Numbered from the stretch's first letter, positions 18,742 to 31,064 are shown. The stretch is 64,000 nt of DNA from Candidatus Ruthia sp. Plio_17_S18 (GCA_021730105.1 CP072538.1:1167802-1231801), one strand, 5' to 3'. Notes: a model not told the origin generated them from the letters alone. Translations and numbers: made by a program.

Positions 18742-19261
18742 TAAATTAAACCAGCAAGCCAAAAACATCAAACTGATTATTTTTGATGTAGATGGTGTAT
18801 TAACAGATGGTGGCTTATACTTCTCTGACGAAGATATAGAGCTTAAGCGCTTTAATTCACTTGATGGACTGGGTATTAAACTACTCAAACAAAATGGCAT
18901 TGAAGTGGCTGTTATCAGCGCCAGAAGCTCTGCAAATGTAGCATACCGGATGAAAAATTTAGGTATTGAACATTTTTACCAAGGGCAAGATGACAAGACT
19001 ATCGCCTTTAACAATCTTATCACAAAACTATCACTACAAACTGAACAAGTTGCTTATATGGGTGATGACATCATTGATTTGCCCGTTATGATAAAAGTTG
19101 GTCTACCAATTGCCGTTGCCAATGCCCATGATCTGGTTAAAAAACATGCTTATTTTGTGACTGAAAAAATAGGCGGCCATGGCGCAGTAAGAGAGATTTG
19201 TGATTTATTATTAAAAGCTCAACATACCTTTAACAAAGCCATGGAAAAATATCTAACATGA
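18728..19261 (+). CDS. kdsC: 3-deoxy-D-manno-octulosonate 8-phosphate phosphatase KdsC
   Basis: HAD-superfamily phosphatase that releases Kdo from Kdo-8-phosphate for lipopolysaccharide synthesis. It has the nucleophile motif FDVDGVLTDGGLYF near residue 19, GLGIKLLKQNGIEVAVIS with the second HAD motif Ser, and YMGDDIIDLPVM with the metal-binding acids. It lacks a large cap domain, typical of this tetrameric subgroup. The length of 177 residues is normal. Its last bases contain the start of a broken alkyltransferase gene. Confidence 0.92.
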   Translation: MQLLDKLNQQAKNIKLIIFDVDGVLTDGGLYFSDEDIELKRFNSLDGLGIKLLKQNGIEVAVISARSSANVAYRMKNLGIEHFYQGQDDKTIAFNNLITKLSLQTEQVAYMGDDIIDLPVMIKVGLPIAVANAHDLVKKHAYFVTEKIGGHGAVREICDLLLKAQHTFNKAMEKYLT

Positions 19262-19440
19262 CCCCGTTTCAACAAAAATGCTACCAGACTCTTAAAGATA
19301 AAGTTCCTGCTGGTAAGATTTATTACCTACGCTTGGACTTGCCAAACTCATCAACCACAATGCCTATAGAGCAGTTGGCTCTGCAATGAACAAAAACCCT
19401 TTTGCACCCGAAGTTACCTTGTCATCGTGTGGTTAAATCA
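19258..19440 (+). pseudogene. MGMT/alkyltransferase-like protein, frameshifted and truncated
   Basis: From ATG 19258, overlapping the kdsC stop, the reading MTPFQQKCYQTLKDKVPAGKI matches the start of the DNA-binding domain of O6-alkylguanine alkyltransferases. Shifted frames give a short leucine/asparagine stretch, YRAVGSAMNKNPFAPE, and then LPCHRVV, the active-site motif with its cysteine. So at least two frameshifts are present, and the protein runs into the end of atpC, losing the C-terminus. The intact family repairs alkylated guanine. Confidence 0.75.
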
Positions 19441-19857
19441 AAAAATTTTCTTACCACGCATTTTGTTAATCATTTGCAATTGCGCCATTGACTCAGCAAG
19501 TGCCGCCTGTGTTGCTGAAATATCTTGACTCTCAGTTGCATTTTCCATTGCTTCTTGCGCACGCTGTTTGGCTTCTAATGCCTTAGATTCGTCTAAATCG
19601 CTTGCTCTAATTGCAGTATCAGAAAAAATAGTAACAACATCTGGCTGGACTTCTACGATACCTCCAGAAACATAAATAGATTCTATGCCTTTATCAGTTT
19701 CTACTCGAACTTCACCTGGTTTTAAGATTGACAAAAGTGCTGTATGTTTTGGATAAATACCTAATTCACCTGTGGATGCAGGCGCAAACACACATAATGC
19801 CTCGCCTGAATAAAGCGATTCTGTTGCACTAACAACATCAACATGAATGGTTGGCAT
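19438..19857 (-). CDS. atpC: ATP synthase F1 epsilon subunit
   Basis: Regulatory and coupling subunit of the F1 motor. The 139-residue protein has the N-terminal beta-sandwich (HVDVVSATESLYSGEA, GELGIYPKHTALLSILKPGEVR) and a C-terminal helical hairpin. It is last in the atp operon and starts one base after the atpD stop. It converges with the broken alkyltransferase gene, with no clear terminator between them. Confidence 0.95.
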   Translation of the reverse strand: MPTIHVDVVSATESLYSGEALCVFAPASTGELGIYPKHTALLSILKPGEVRVETDKGIESIYVSGGIVEVQPDVVTIFSDTAIRASDLDESKALEAKQRAQEAMENATESQDISATQAALAESMAQLQMINKMRGKKIF

Positions 19858-21255
<1,398 letters not shown>

Positions 21256-21326
21256 TTAAAATTGACTACAAGTTTGTCTTGTTGTCTTTAGTTACGCAAG
21301 TAGTTTGTCTATGTTGTCGCATCATG

Positions 21327-21512
21327 TCACGATGAAACCTTGAAGCTTTCCTTTTTAGCGCTTAAATCTTGTTTTTGCATACACTGTACAAATTCTGGCG
21401 TGCCATGCTCGCCATATTCATAACAATAATTGCGGTATTCTCTCATTTGATCTTCGCGGGTTGGACACCCAGATATAAGTATTACCATAAAAAACATTAA
21501 TAGTGTCTTCAT
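21327..21512 (-). CDS. Small lipoprotein between atpG and atpD
   Basis: A 61-residue protein with a lipoprotein signal: MKTLLMFFMVILISGC, where LISGC is a lipobox with Cys16 as the lipidated residue. The short mature part holds YCYEYGEHGTPEFVQCMQKQ, with two more cysteines. An AAGGAG ribosome binding site lies ahead of the ATG. It sits inside the atp operon, where gammaproteobacterial operons normally go straight from atpG to atpD. The segment GTPEFVQCMQ resembles small uncharacterised lipoproteins, but I cannot name it. Confidence 0.7.
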   Translation of the reverse strand: MKTLLMFFMVILISGCPTREDQMREYRNYCYEYGEHGTPEFVQCMQKQDLSAKKESFKVSS

Positions 21513-21530
21513 TTTATTTTCTCCTTTTTG

Positions 21531-22394
21531 CTAAACTGCTGCAGCCCCACCAACAATCTCAGAAATTTCTTGCGTAATTGCCGCTTGCCTTGCCTTGTTG
21601 TAAACCAACTCTAACTCTGTAACCATATCACCTGCATTATCAGTCGCACTTTTCATTGCAATCATACGTGAAGATTGCTCACAAGCAATGTTTTCAACCA
21701 AGCCTTGATAAACCAAAGCCTCAATATAACGCACCAATAACGCACTTAGGGCTTCTTGTGCATCAGGCTCATAAATATAGTCCCAATAGTGGTTCATATT
21801 ATCCGACTCGCCTGCCACCATTGGTACCAATTGCATGATGGTGGGCGCTTGAACCATGGTGTTTTCAAATTTGTTGTAGGCCACTGATAATTGTTGGGTT
21901 TCGCCTGTATCAAACCCGTCAAGCATGACTTTAATCGTGCCTAACAAATCATTAAAATGAGGCGCATCACCTAAATCCGTCAATACATATTTAACGTTTA
22001 AGCCAGAATTTTTAAAAAATGAGGTTGCTTTTTTGCCAATGGTGCAGATATCAAATTCAACACCCTTAGCTTGATATTCAACAACTTGTTTTAAAATATG
22101 CCTAAATAAGTTAGTATTCAAACCACCACACAAACCTCTATCACTTGAAATAATAATAATGCCGATGCGCTGAAGTTTTTCAGAACTGTTCATATAAGGA
22201 TGTTCAAATTCTGAATGTGCGTAAGCTACATGGCCAATAACATTGGATATTTTTTCGCAATAAGGGCGTGATGCTAACATTCTGTCTTGCGCTTTTTTCA
22301 TCTTAGAAGAAGCGACCATTTCCATAGCTGAAGTAATCTTCTGAGTATTTTTAATACTCGAAATTTGTGTTCTAATTTCCTTGCCAGCTGCCAT
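21531..22394 (-). CDS. atpG: ATP synthase F1 gamma subunit
   Basis: Central rotor shaft of F1. The protein starts [24 protein letters not shown] and ends [30 protein letters not shown], the two conserved helices that form the coiled-coil shaft. The central Rossmann-like domain has [11 protein letters not shown] near residue 90. The length of 287 residues is normal. It lies 13 bases after atpA; the following gene is the inserted lipoprotein. Confidence 0.97.
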   Translation of the reverse strand: MAAGKEIRTQISSIKNTQKITSAMEMVASSKMKKAQDRMLASRPYCEKISNVIGHVAYAHSEFEHPYMNSSEKLQRIGIIIISSDRGLCGGLNTNLFRHILKQVVEYQAKGVEFDICTIGKKATSFFKNSGLNVKYVLTDLGDAPHFNDLLGTIKVMLDGFDTGETQQLSVAYNKFENTMVQAPTIMQLVPMVAGESDNMNHYWDYIYEPDAQEALSALLVRYIEALVYQGLVENIACEQSSRMIAMKSATDNAGDMVTELELVYNKARQAAITQEISEIVGGAAAV

Positions 22395-22407
22395 TATCTA
22401 CCCCATT

Positions 22408-23949
22408 CTACCAAGTATGGTTTGCCTTAAAGTCATCAATTGCTGCTTGTAGTTCGTTTGAAATTTCATCATTGTAATCGCTTGTTTCATTAATTTTATA
22501 CATTAATGATACTTGGTTTGCGTTCATATAAGCGATTAACGCAGCTTCAAAATCAACCACTTTATTTACCTCAATATCATCTAACGACCCTGAATTGGCA
22601 GCAAACAATGAAGTTGCCATTTCAGCAATTGATAAAGGCGAGTATTGATTTTGTTTCATGAGTTCTGTCACGCGCTGACCACGATCAATTTGCGCCTTGG
22701 TCTCTGCATCAAGATCAGAAGCAAATTGTGCAAAAGCTGCCAACTCTCGATATTGTGCCAAATCAAGACGAATACCACCACCTAGTTTTTTAATAATATT
22801 GGTCTGCGCTGCACCACCCACACGTGATACTGATAAGCCTGCATTAATCGCTGGACGAATACCTGCATTAAATAAATCTGTTTCTAAGAAAATTTGACCA
22901 TCCGTGATTGAAATAACATTGGTAGGGACGAATGCTGACACATCGCCACCTTGCGTTTCAATAATTGGTAACGCTGTTAAAGAGCCTGTTTTGCCCTTAA
23001 CTTTACCATTAGTTATCTTTTCTACATAGTCTGCATTGACACGTGCGGCACGCTCAAGCAAGCGCGAATGCAAATAAAACACATCACCCGGATAAGCCTC
23101 ACGCCCTGGTGGGCGTTTAAGTAATAAAGAAACCTCACGATAGGCCCACGCTTGCTTGGTTAAATCGTCATAAACAATCAAAGCATCTTCGCCTCGATCA
23201 CGAAAATACTCAGCCATAGCGCATCCTGCATAAGGTGCAATGTATTGTAGTGCTGGGGCTGATGCAGCGCCTGCAGTCACAATAATAGTGTTTTCCAATG
23301 CGCCGTGTTCTTCTAATTTACGCACAACTGCAGCTACTGATGAATCTTTTTGACCGATAGCAACATATACACAACGAACGCCACTGTCTTTTTGGTTGAT
23401 AATCGCATCAATTGCGACGGCTGTTTTACCTGTTTGACGATCGCCAATGATTAACTCACGCTGACCACGACCCACTGGCACCATTGCATCAATCGCTTTA
23501 ATACCTGTTTGAATAGGTTGGTCTACTGATTTACGATCAATCACGCCAGGCGCCATTATTTCTAATGGTCGTACACCTTGAGCATCAATATCGCCTTTGC
23601 CATCAATGGCTTTGCCCAATGGATTAACCACTCGACCTAGCATAGCCTCACCAACAGGCACTTCAACCAGACGATTGGTACATTTAACGACATCGCTTTC
23701 TGAAATATGCAAATAATCACCCAGAACAACCGCACCAACACTGTCTTTCTCTAAATTAAGCGCCATGCCAAAAGTATTATTTGGAAATTCAAGCATCTCA
23801 CCAAATTGCACATCAGTCAAACCATGAATACGGACAATACCATCACTCACACTAACCACACTACCTTCTGTACGCGCCTCAGCGGCAAAGTCAAATCCTT
23901 CTATTTGCTTTTTAATTAAACCACTAATTTCATGAGCGTTTAATTGCAT
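22408..23949 (-). CDS. atpA: ATP synthase F1 alpha subunit
   Basis: Non-catalytic nucleotide-binding subunit of the F1 hexamer. Walker A is GDRQTGKTA near residue 170 and the segment [18 protein letters not shown] carries the Walker B acid. The C-terminal motif [19 protein letters not shown] is as in other proteobacteria. The length of 513 residues matches the E. coli protein, and the position between atpH and atpG is standard. Confidence 0.98.
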   Translation of the reverse strand: MQLNAHEISGLIKKQIEGFDFAAEARTEGSVVSVSDGIVRIHGLTDVQFGEMLEFPNNTFGMALNLEKDSVGAVVLGDYLHISESDVVKCTNRLVEVPVGEAMLGRVVNPLGKAIDGKGDIDAQGVRPLEIMAPGVIDRKSVDQPIQTGIKAIDAMVPVGRGQRELIIGDRQTGKTAVAIDAIINQKDSGVRCVYVAIGQKDSSVAAVVRKLEEHGALENTIIVTAGAASAPALQYIAPYAGCAMAEYFRDRGEDALIVYDDLTKQAWAYREVSLLLKRPPGREAYPGDVFYLHSRLLERAARVNADYVEKITNGKVKGKTGSLTALPIIETQGGDVSAFVPTNVISITDGQIFLETDLFNAGIRPAINAGLSVSRVGGAAQTNIIKKLGGGIRLDLAQYRELAAFAQFASDLDAETKAQIDRGQRVTELMKQNQYSPLSIAEMATSLFAANSGSLDDIEVNKVVDFEAALIAYMNANQVSLMYKINETSDYNDEISNELQAAIDDFKANHTW

Positions 23950-23976
23950 AGTCCCTCCTCTTTAAATTTTAATAAT

Positions 23977-24528
23977 TTAGTGTGTTATTGATAAACGCAA
24001 CCTTAACTCATTTACTCTAGCTTTGATTGACATATTGATAACTTTATCGCCATCTTTAACAATAACACCCCCTACTAAGTCTTTATCTATAGTGGTTTCA
24101 ATGCTTACTACTTTGTTGTATTGATTTTCCAAATCACTCACAATTTGCTTTTTTTCAAACTCGCTTAACTGATAAGCACTAATGATAGTAAACATCTTGG
24201 CATCATTTGTTGTGTTCATAAAACTTTCAAACAAGGTGGCAATGCTTGGCAATACGTTGGTGCGATTATTGTCTAATAGCACGCCAATAAATGCGGCTTC
24301 ATGCTCACTTAACTCCCTTGCCAGTATTGATTTGAGTAATACCTTAATAGTGCTTAATTTATCTTGTTTTAAAACACTAGGAGAGTCAACAAATCTACGC
24401 ATCTGTTCATCAATAAGCAACTGTGCACCTGCATTTAAAACCATGCTCCATTGCAAATACGATTTGTCTTGCCGTGCCAATTCAAAAATTGCATTGGCAT
24501 AAGGCTTGGCGATGACGGCTAATTCCAT
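23977..24528 (-). CDS. atpH: ATP synthase F1 delta subunit
   Basis: Stator subunit that joins the top of F1 to the b subunits. The protein begins ELAVIAKPYANAIFELA and has the conserved C-terminal DLVGGVIVKDGDKVINMSIKARVNELR. At 183 residues it is slightly longer than the E. coli subunit (177). The start follows six bases after the atpF stop. The composition is AT-rich like its neighbours. Confidence 0.94.
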   Translation of the reverse strand: MELAVIAKPYANAIFELARQDKSYLQWSMVLNAGAQLLIDEQMRRFVDSPSVLKQDKLSTIKVLLKSILARELSEHEAAFIGVLLDNNRTNVLPSIATLFESFMNTTNDAKMFTIISAYQLSEFEKKQIVSDLENQYNKVVSIETTIDKDLVGGVIVKDGDKVINMSIKARVNELRLRLSITH

Positions 24529-24534
24529 AACTAA

Positions 24535-25008
24535 CTACGACAGCGATTGTGACAATTTACCCAACATTTGTTGGTGTGTTTTCACATCAACTTCCTTGGC
24601 AAGCACCGCATTAACGCCTTGCATAACCAAGTCAGACACTTGATTTTTTAACTCATTACGAGTTTGAATTGTGTCTTGTTCAAGTTGTACTTGCGCTTGC
24701 GCTTTTACTTTACCCGCCTCTTTTAAAGCAATATCTTTCGCATCCTCAACCATATTTGACGCTTGACGAGTGGCATTTGCAATAATCTCAGCCGCATGGT
24801 ATTTAGATTGATTAATCATCTCTTGAGCTTTGGCTTGCGCCTCTTTTTGCTCAGAACGACCACGCTCCGCTGCTAATAAGCCGCTTTCGATACGTTTTTT
24901 ACGCTCTTCCATGGCCATCACAATAGGCGGCCAAACAAATTTCATGCAAAACCATGTAAACATAGCAAACATAATTAGTTGCCCAAACATTGTCAAATTA
25001 ATATTCAT
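24535..25008 (-). CDS. atpF: ATP synthase F0 b subunit
   Basis: Peripheral stalk. One N-terminal membrane helix (LIMFAMFTWFCMKFVWPPI) is followed by a long charged coiled coil (AMEERKKRIESGLLAAERG onwards). The 157-residue length is typical. It lies between atpE and atpH as usual. Confidence 0.95.
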   Translation of the reverse strand: MNINLTMFGQLIMFAMFTWFCMKFVWPPIVMAMEERKKRIESGLLAAERGRSEQKEAQAKAQEMINQSKYHAAEIIANATRQASNMVEDAKDIALKEAGKVKAQAQVQLEQDTIQTRNELKNQVSDLVMQGVNAVLAKEVDVKTHQQMLGKLSQSLS

Positions 25009-25042
25009 AGTTCAACCCTTGCATTTTAAATCGTTTTTTATT

Positions 25043-25279
<237 letters not shown>

Positions 25280-25300
25280 TTACTCCTATTTATAAAAAAA

Positions 25301-26526
<1,226 letters not shown>

Positions 26527-26535
26527 AAAGTTGAG

Positions 26536-26541
26536 ATTATA
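26536..26541 (-). promoter_or_regulatory. Candidate -10 element of the atp operon
   Basis: Perfect TATAAT on the minus strand, ten bases before the GTG of atpI and nineteen before the in-frame ATG. A good -35 match 16-18 bases upstream is missing, so the promoter would be weak or need an activator. Confidence 0.4.
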
Positions 26542-26636
26542 CTAGTCTGGCTTATAAAAAAATAGTTTTTTTTGTGACTTTAATTAATTAAATCACACCT
26601 TCTTATAATTAACAATATAAGCAGATTGTGATATAT

Positions 26637-26665
26637 TTGACAAGTGTGCGCATTATCTGGATAAT
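26637..26665 (+). promoter_or_regulatory. Strong sigma-70-like promoter of sqr
   Basis: TTGACA at 26637-26642, a 17-base spacer, and GATAAT at 26660-26665. This is six of six and five of six to consensus with ideal spacing. A GAGGGG ribosome site at 26677-26682 and the ATG at 26689 follow, leaving a short leader. It suggests high constitutive expression of the sulfide oxidase. Confidence 0.75.
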
Positions 26666-26688
26666 TGACTCATTTTGAGGGGATAAAT

Positions 26689-27975
26689 ATGGCTCATATT
26701 GTTGTTATTGGTGCAAGCACAGGCGGACTGCCTTTTGCCTACGATATTAAAAAAACATTGGGAAAGGATCACAAAGTGACGGTTATTTCCAATAATCCAA
26801 ACTTTAACTTTATTCCTTCAAACCCTTGGCTAGCGGTTGGTTGGCGTAGCGAAGAAGACATTAGTTTTTTACTTGAGCCTCATTTGAAACGCAAAGATAT
26901 TGAGCTGATTGTTGGTGAGGCTAGTGAAATCAAACCTAATGATAATCAAGTTATGATTGGCGATCAAGTTGTAGACTATGACTATTTAGTGCTAGCCACA
27001 GGTCCTAAATTAGCCTTTGATGAAATCGAAGGATTTGGTCCTGATGGTCATAGTGTTTCAATTTGCACCACTTCCCACGCTGAATCAGCGCGCCAAAAGT
27101 GGTCAGAGTTTTGTGCAAATGGTGGTGGTCCAATTGTTGTGGGCGCCGTGCAAGGCGCTTCCTGTTTTGGTCCAGCTTATGAATTTGCATGCATCATGGA
27201 TACTGATCTTAAAAAGCGAGGCATTCGTGATAAATGCCCCATCACCTTTGTGACCGCAGAGCCATACATTGGCCATCTAGGTTTGGGCGGTGTGGGCGAT
27301 TCAAAAGGACTGCTAGAATCAGAATTTAGGCAACGTCATATCAAGTGGATTATCAACGCCAAAGTGACTAATATCACTGCTGATACTGTCACAGTAGATC
27401 AAGTTAATGATGAAGGAGAAGCCATCAAAACCATTGAAGTGGCCACACAGCATACCATGCTGTTACCCGCCTTTAAAGGTGTTGATGTAGTTGCAAAACT
27501 AGCCGATGTAGATGCAGGCTTTGTCAATCCACGTGGCTTTGTCATGGTGAATGATTATCAACAATCCCCTATTAAAGATAATATTTTTTCAGTCGGTGTT
27601 AATATCGCTATTCCGCCTGTTGAGGCAACACCTGTTATGTGTGGTACACCAAAAACAGGCTACATGATTGAATCCATGACCACCTCTGTTGTACATAATA
27701 TTGAAGAAATGATTGCCGACAAAGCACCTTCTAACATTCCAACTTGGAATGCAGTTTGTATTGCTGACATGGGTGATACAGGTGCAGCCTTTGTCGCCAT
27801 GCCACAAATTCCACCTAGAAACGTTACTTGGGCTAAAAAAGGCAAAATGATGCACCTTGCTAAAATCGCCTTTGAAAAATTCTTCATTCGCAATATGAAA
27901 ACAGGCAACTCAGAGCCTGCCTATCAAAAGTATATTTTTAAAATGTTAGGTATTGAGCGTTTAAAGAAAAAATAG
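26689..27975 (+). CDS. sqr: Sulfide:quinone oxidoreductase-family flavoprotein
   Basis: FAD-dependent disulfide reductase-fold protein that oxidises sulfide to sulfur or polysulfide and reduces membrane quinone. The ATG at 26689 is chosen because GAGGGG lies seven bases before it and the FAD fingerprint starts at once (HIVVIGASTGG); this gives 428 residues. Other marks are YDYLVLATGPKLAF, two Cys in GASCFGPAYEF and PVMCGTPKTGY that match the redox pair of SQR, and a basic amphipathic C-terminus (KYIFKMLGIERLKKK) for membrane attachment. It is divergent from atp. Which SQR subtype it is I cannot tell without alignment. Confidence 0.88.
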   Translation: MAHIVVIGASTGGLPFAYDIKKTLGKDHKVTVISNNPNFNFIPSNPWLAVGWRSEEDISFLLEPHLKRKDIELIVGEASEIKPNDNQVMIGDQVVDYDYLVLATGPKLAFDEIEGFGPDGHSVSICTTSHAESARQKWSEFCANGGGPIVVGAVQGASCFGPAYEFACIMDTDLKKRGIRDKCPITFVTAEPYIGHLGLGGVGDSKGLLESEFRQRHIKWIINAKVTNITADTVTVDQVNDEGEAIKTIEVATQHTMLLPAFKGVDVVAKLADVDAGFVNPRGFVMVNDYQQSPIKDNIFSVGVNIAIPPVEATPVMCGTPKTGYMIESMTTSVVHNIEEMIADKAPSNIPTWNAVCIADMGDTGAAFVAMPQIPPRNVTWAKKGKMMHLAKIAFEKFFIRNMKTGNSEPAYQKYIFKMLGIERLKKK

Positions 27976-28176
27976 GTTTTTTTAATTTTGTTTTTAATAA
28001 CGTATATTAGGGAATACGCCCTTATGCTAGTTATATTAAGATAATAACACGGATTTCATAGGGCAGCCAGCTAAGCTGGACTGTTAGGTGCGATTAAAAT
28101 TGCACATATGGGCACAAAATCATAAGTTTGACCTTTGCCTATACCGGAAAAATTACGACAAGTTCTTGTTTTAGGA

Positions 28177-28540
28177 TTAATTTGTAGATGAAACTTGACT
28201 AAAAACATCAACAATATCTTCTACAAATTGTTGTTTCTTATATAGATAAGCTTTTGTATTTATTGATAAAATTTTTATCATCATCATTAAATTGATTTTT
28301 GTCAATGCTTCCAGCAATCAGGCATTCCACTGAGACACTCCAAGAATTTTAGCAATATGCGAAATGTGTGCCATCTCTCTGGCATCATTTTACCGTTAAT
28401 CCATTTGTTAAAAGTCATTGCTGAAACGTCAAACATCTTTCTTAACTCTTTATTGGTTTTCCTTTCTAGATTTTGCTCCTTAAATTGCCTTATAAAGTTG
28501 CTTTGAGAAAAGCTACATATTTTGTTGTTTTGTGTACACC
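28177..28540 (-). pseudogene. XRE-type helix-turn-helix regulator, degraded
   Basis: On the minus strand, the piece NKELRKMFDVSAMTFNKWIN and GKMMPER reads like an XRE/HTH_3 DNA-binding domain. A frame change then gives IAKILGVSQWNA and, near the end, KKQQFVEDIVDVFSQVSSTN before a stop at 28177. At least two frameshifts separate the parts and no start codon is clear. The rest of the 27976-28640 gap holds two small hairpins near 28070-28105 but nothing I can name. Confidence 0.5.
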
Positions 28541-28640
28541 TTAAAAATTTATAACATACCCTTATTAGGTAATTTATAACAATAGTTAGATGTCGCCCTC
28601 TGGTCTTTCTATTTTTTCTTAATAAGGATTGGAGAATATA

Positions 28641-29108
28641 ATGAAAGTGGTCATAGTGAGTTTAATAATTTTATCGTTGTTTGGCTGTGTAACAATAGAA
28701 GAACAAGAAATAATAAAATCTCAATTTTTGAGCGAGCAGTTTGATGCTTATAAATTTCAAGTAGAAGGTGAAGCCCGTAATGGGGAAATAACTTGGGTTA
28801 AAACTGCCATAAAATTGAAAAACTATGACAAACAAATAGCAGAAAACCTTAAAAATAGGGGTTTTTGGAAGTTTGATGATGATATAGAATATCATGCGTA
28901 TGTTGCATTACTAGCTGAGCAACTTGATATGAAAAAAATAACTTACCTACAATTTGATGCAAAAAGAACTAACAAATTTAACAACATTCGTAAAGAAAGA
29001 ACAGCATTAGATAATAAGATTAGCGTTAAAAGAGAAAGAGAATACCAACCAACTAGAACAGGCAATTCTAGCAGCACAAATGGCAAAACAGCAAGCAATG
29101 GAAGCTAG
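28641..29108 (+). CDS. Hypothetical lipoprotein, possibly frameshifted near its end
   Basis: ATG 28641 follows a GGAG site and starts MKVVIVSLIILSLFGC, a lipoprotein signal with lipobox LFGC. The mature part is about 140 residues, lysine- and glutamate-rich (WVKTAIKLKNYDKQIAENL). After about residue 125 the frame becomes Ser/Thr/Asn-rich, while the +1 frame stays open from 29011 to 29168 with coiled-coil-like LALKEKENTNQLEQA and ILAAQMAKQQAMEA. The original protein may have ended there, which would make this a recent frameshift. No family recognised. Confidence 0.5.
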   Translation: MKVVIVSLIILSLFGCVTIEEQEIIKSQFLSEQFDAYKFQVEGEARNGEITWVKTAIKLKNYDKQIAENLKNRGFWKFDDDIEYHAYVALLAEQLDMKKITYLQFDAKRTNKFNNIRKERTALDNKISVKREREYQPTRTGNSSSTNGKTASNGS

Positions 29109-29173
29109 TATACCAGCCGAAGAAACAAGACGACAAATACAATCACGGTCCATAAGATATAGTTACTAAAATA

Positions 29174-29680
29174 TGATAAAAATTTATCCTCACAATACCT
29201 TGTTAGGGATTGCTCTTCATCACCATGATACTGCACAAAAGAGCGAAGATGGTAGAACATTGAATTGTTATAGCTGTCTTATATTTTTAGTATTTTCCAT
29301 GGAAGCAATTATCAATTATATTGGTAATGAATAAATAAGGTGTTGGAAAGGTTGTTATGAACACAAGTCATATGATGAGAAGATGAAAAAATTAGCTCAA
29401 GAATTAGATTTTAAGATTGATACAAATCAAGAGCCTTACCAAACTTTGCAAACATTAAAAAAAATTAGAAATGACATGGCACATAGTCAGCCTATTGAAA
29501 AAGACACGCCAATTAAATCAAAAGAGCAACTAGTTATGGAAATGGAGCTTTGGTCAAAATAAGCAACATTAAACTATATTGATAATACCTTCTACCAAGT
29601 CCTTGCATTTAAAAAAGAAATTGGCAGATCATATGATATTGATTGGGAGGAATGTACTGATACTAGTCGTAGTTTTTAGG
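29174..29680 (+). pseudogene. HEPN-like hypothetical protein, interrupted by stops
   Basis: One frame reads MIKIYPHNTLLGIALHHHDT, then SMEAIINYIGNE and a stop, WKGCYEHKSYDEKMKKLAQE, RPYQTL-like PYQTLQTLKKIRNDMAHSQP, LVMEMELWSK and a second stop, then ALKYID-like sequence to 29680. RNDMAH is an Rx4H motif as in HEPN proteins, and the spacing from a helical N-terminus fits small hypothetical proteins of that type. The frame is kept across the two in-frame stops, so decay is recent. Function unknown. Confidence 0.45.
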
Positions 29681-29708
29681 TAAGCACGTCAGTTAAATCA
29701 AACATTAA

Positions 29709-30120
29709 GCACTCATCCCAATCATTTCTTCAGCGGCATTTAGAGCTTTCTCAGTGATGGTTGCACTTCCTAAAATACGTGCAATTTCATCCACACGTTC
29801 ATTGCTAGATAACTGTATTATTGTGATTTTTGCACACGTAAATGTTGATGACCAAAAGCAGCAACTTGTGCTAAATGAGTAAGGTAGTTTTGAATTTTTA
29901 GATAGTGAGCCACATCAAAACTTGCACTAATTTCAGCTTTATCTGCACCAAGACGCACCAAGGTAGCGTCACCACGACCATCCAATGCCAAGTTAAGGGC
30001 TTGCAAAAGAATGGACTTTCCTGCGCCTGTTTCACCCGTAACAACACTCATACCTTGCTTAAAAGCAAGTCTAACGTTTCAACAACTGCCAAATTTTTAA
30101 CACTTAATTGAGACAGCATC
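29709..30120 (-). pseudogene. recN: DNA repair protein RecN, remnant
   Basis: The N-terminal ATPase half-domain is partly readable: LSQLSVKNLAVVE, then after a frameshift GMSVVTGETGAGKSILLQAL with the Walker A motif GETGAGKS and GADKAEISASFDVAH. The sequence then jumps to the C-terminal end NERVDEIARILGSATITEKAL of RecN, so the coiled coil and most of the second ATPase half, over 350 codons, are deleted. RecN acts in double-strand break repair. It lies next to nadK, its usual neighbour. Confidence 0.85.
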
Positions 30121-30122
30121 GA

Positions 30123-30941
30123 TTAGAGTTTACGACCCCAGTGTAATTTAGAGCGAATAATCTCAAAGTAGTCATAATCCTTTGGGTGTAATAAATGAAT
30201 AAAACTACTGTGCTGTCGCACACGAATATCTTGGCCGGCTTTAATAGCAACTGAAGTTTGCCCATCAAAACTAACAATCGCGCCATTATCTGAATCTTTC
30301 ACTTGAATCACTACTTCACTATCACCTGGCACTAACAAAGGACGATGACTCATGGTATGCGGACAAATTGATACCAAGCCAATAGTATTCACACCTGGAT
30401 GCATAATAGGCCCGCCACTTGATAACGCATAAGCAGTTGATCCTGTTGGTGTGGTAATAATCAAACCATCAGCGCGTTGATTATTGACAAATTTATCATC
30501 GATATAAACATCAAATTCAACCATTTTTAAATGCTCTTTTCGATGAATAACCACATCATTCAATGCCAAAAATTTGTCTAGTGTTTCGTTGTTCTTCTCT
30601 ATTTGGCAAGACAGCAGACAGCGTTCCTCTTTGGTGTATTCACCATTTAAAATCTCAGAAACGATATCAAACATGTTTGTTAATGGAACATCTGCCAAAA
30701 ATCCCAGCCGCCCAAGATTAATGCCCAAAATTGGGATATTGTTATCAACAAAACTACGCGCTGTATTAAGTAGCGAACCATCACCACCCAAAACAATAAT
30801 CAAATCTGCTTGTTGAGCAATACTTTTATCATCAAAAACCACACCCACACCTTGGGTTGATAAAAATTCACTCAACTCAATAGCTGTGCCTTCGCTCACA
30901 GAATCGTTAGGTTTGGTAATAATGCCAATTGTGTTAAACAT
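30123..30941 (-). CDS. nadK: NAD kinase
   Basis: Phosphorylates NAD+ to NADP+. The GGDG motif is in IVLGGDGSLLNTAR, with LGINLGRLGFLADV near residue 75, NDVVIHRKEH, and TPTGSTAYALSSGGPI with the conserved glycine-rich loop. At 272 residues it is somewhat short, as usual for bacterial forms, and intact. It stands divergent from grpE, with about 120 bases between the two genes, which is their common arrangement. Confidence 0.95.
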   Translation of the reverse strand: MFNTIGIITKPNDSVSEGTAIELSEFLSTQGVGVVFDDKSIAQQADLIIVLGGDGSLLNTARSFVDNNIPILGINLGRLGFLADVPLTNMFDIVSEILNGEYTKEERCLLSCQIEKNNETLDKFLALNDVVIHRKEHLKMVEFDVYIDDKFVNNQRADGLIITTPTGSTAYALSSGGPIMHPGVNTIGLVSICPHTMSHRPLLVPGDSEVVIQVKDSDNGAIVSFDGQTSVAIKAGQDIRVRQHSSFIHLLHPKDYDYFEIIRSKLHWGRKL

Positions 30942-31064
30942 ATTTGTTAATCATTAAGATTGAATCCTTTACAATAGTCATCATATAATTAAGCATCTTA
31001 TGGATAATTTTAATCTTACCCATAATCAACAATTTTAACAAATATACATGAATTGAGCCACAAA

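Noticed and set aside
28000..28150. A structured RNA gene in the gap after sqr
   Set aside because: Two small hairpins are visible but there is no match I know to tmRNA, 6S, SRP RNA or RNase P RNA, and no clear promoter or terminator.
29174..29680. In-frame stops as programmed readthrough or recoding
   Set aside because: Two stops, no stable signal around them and several other dying genes nearby; simple decay explains it better.
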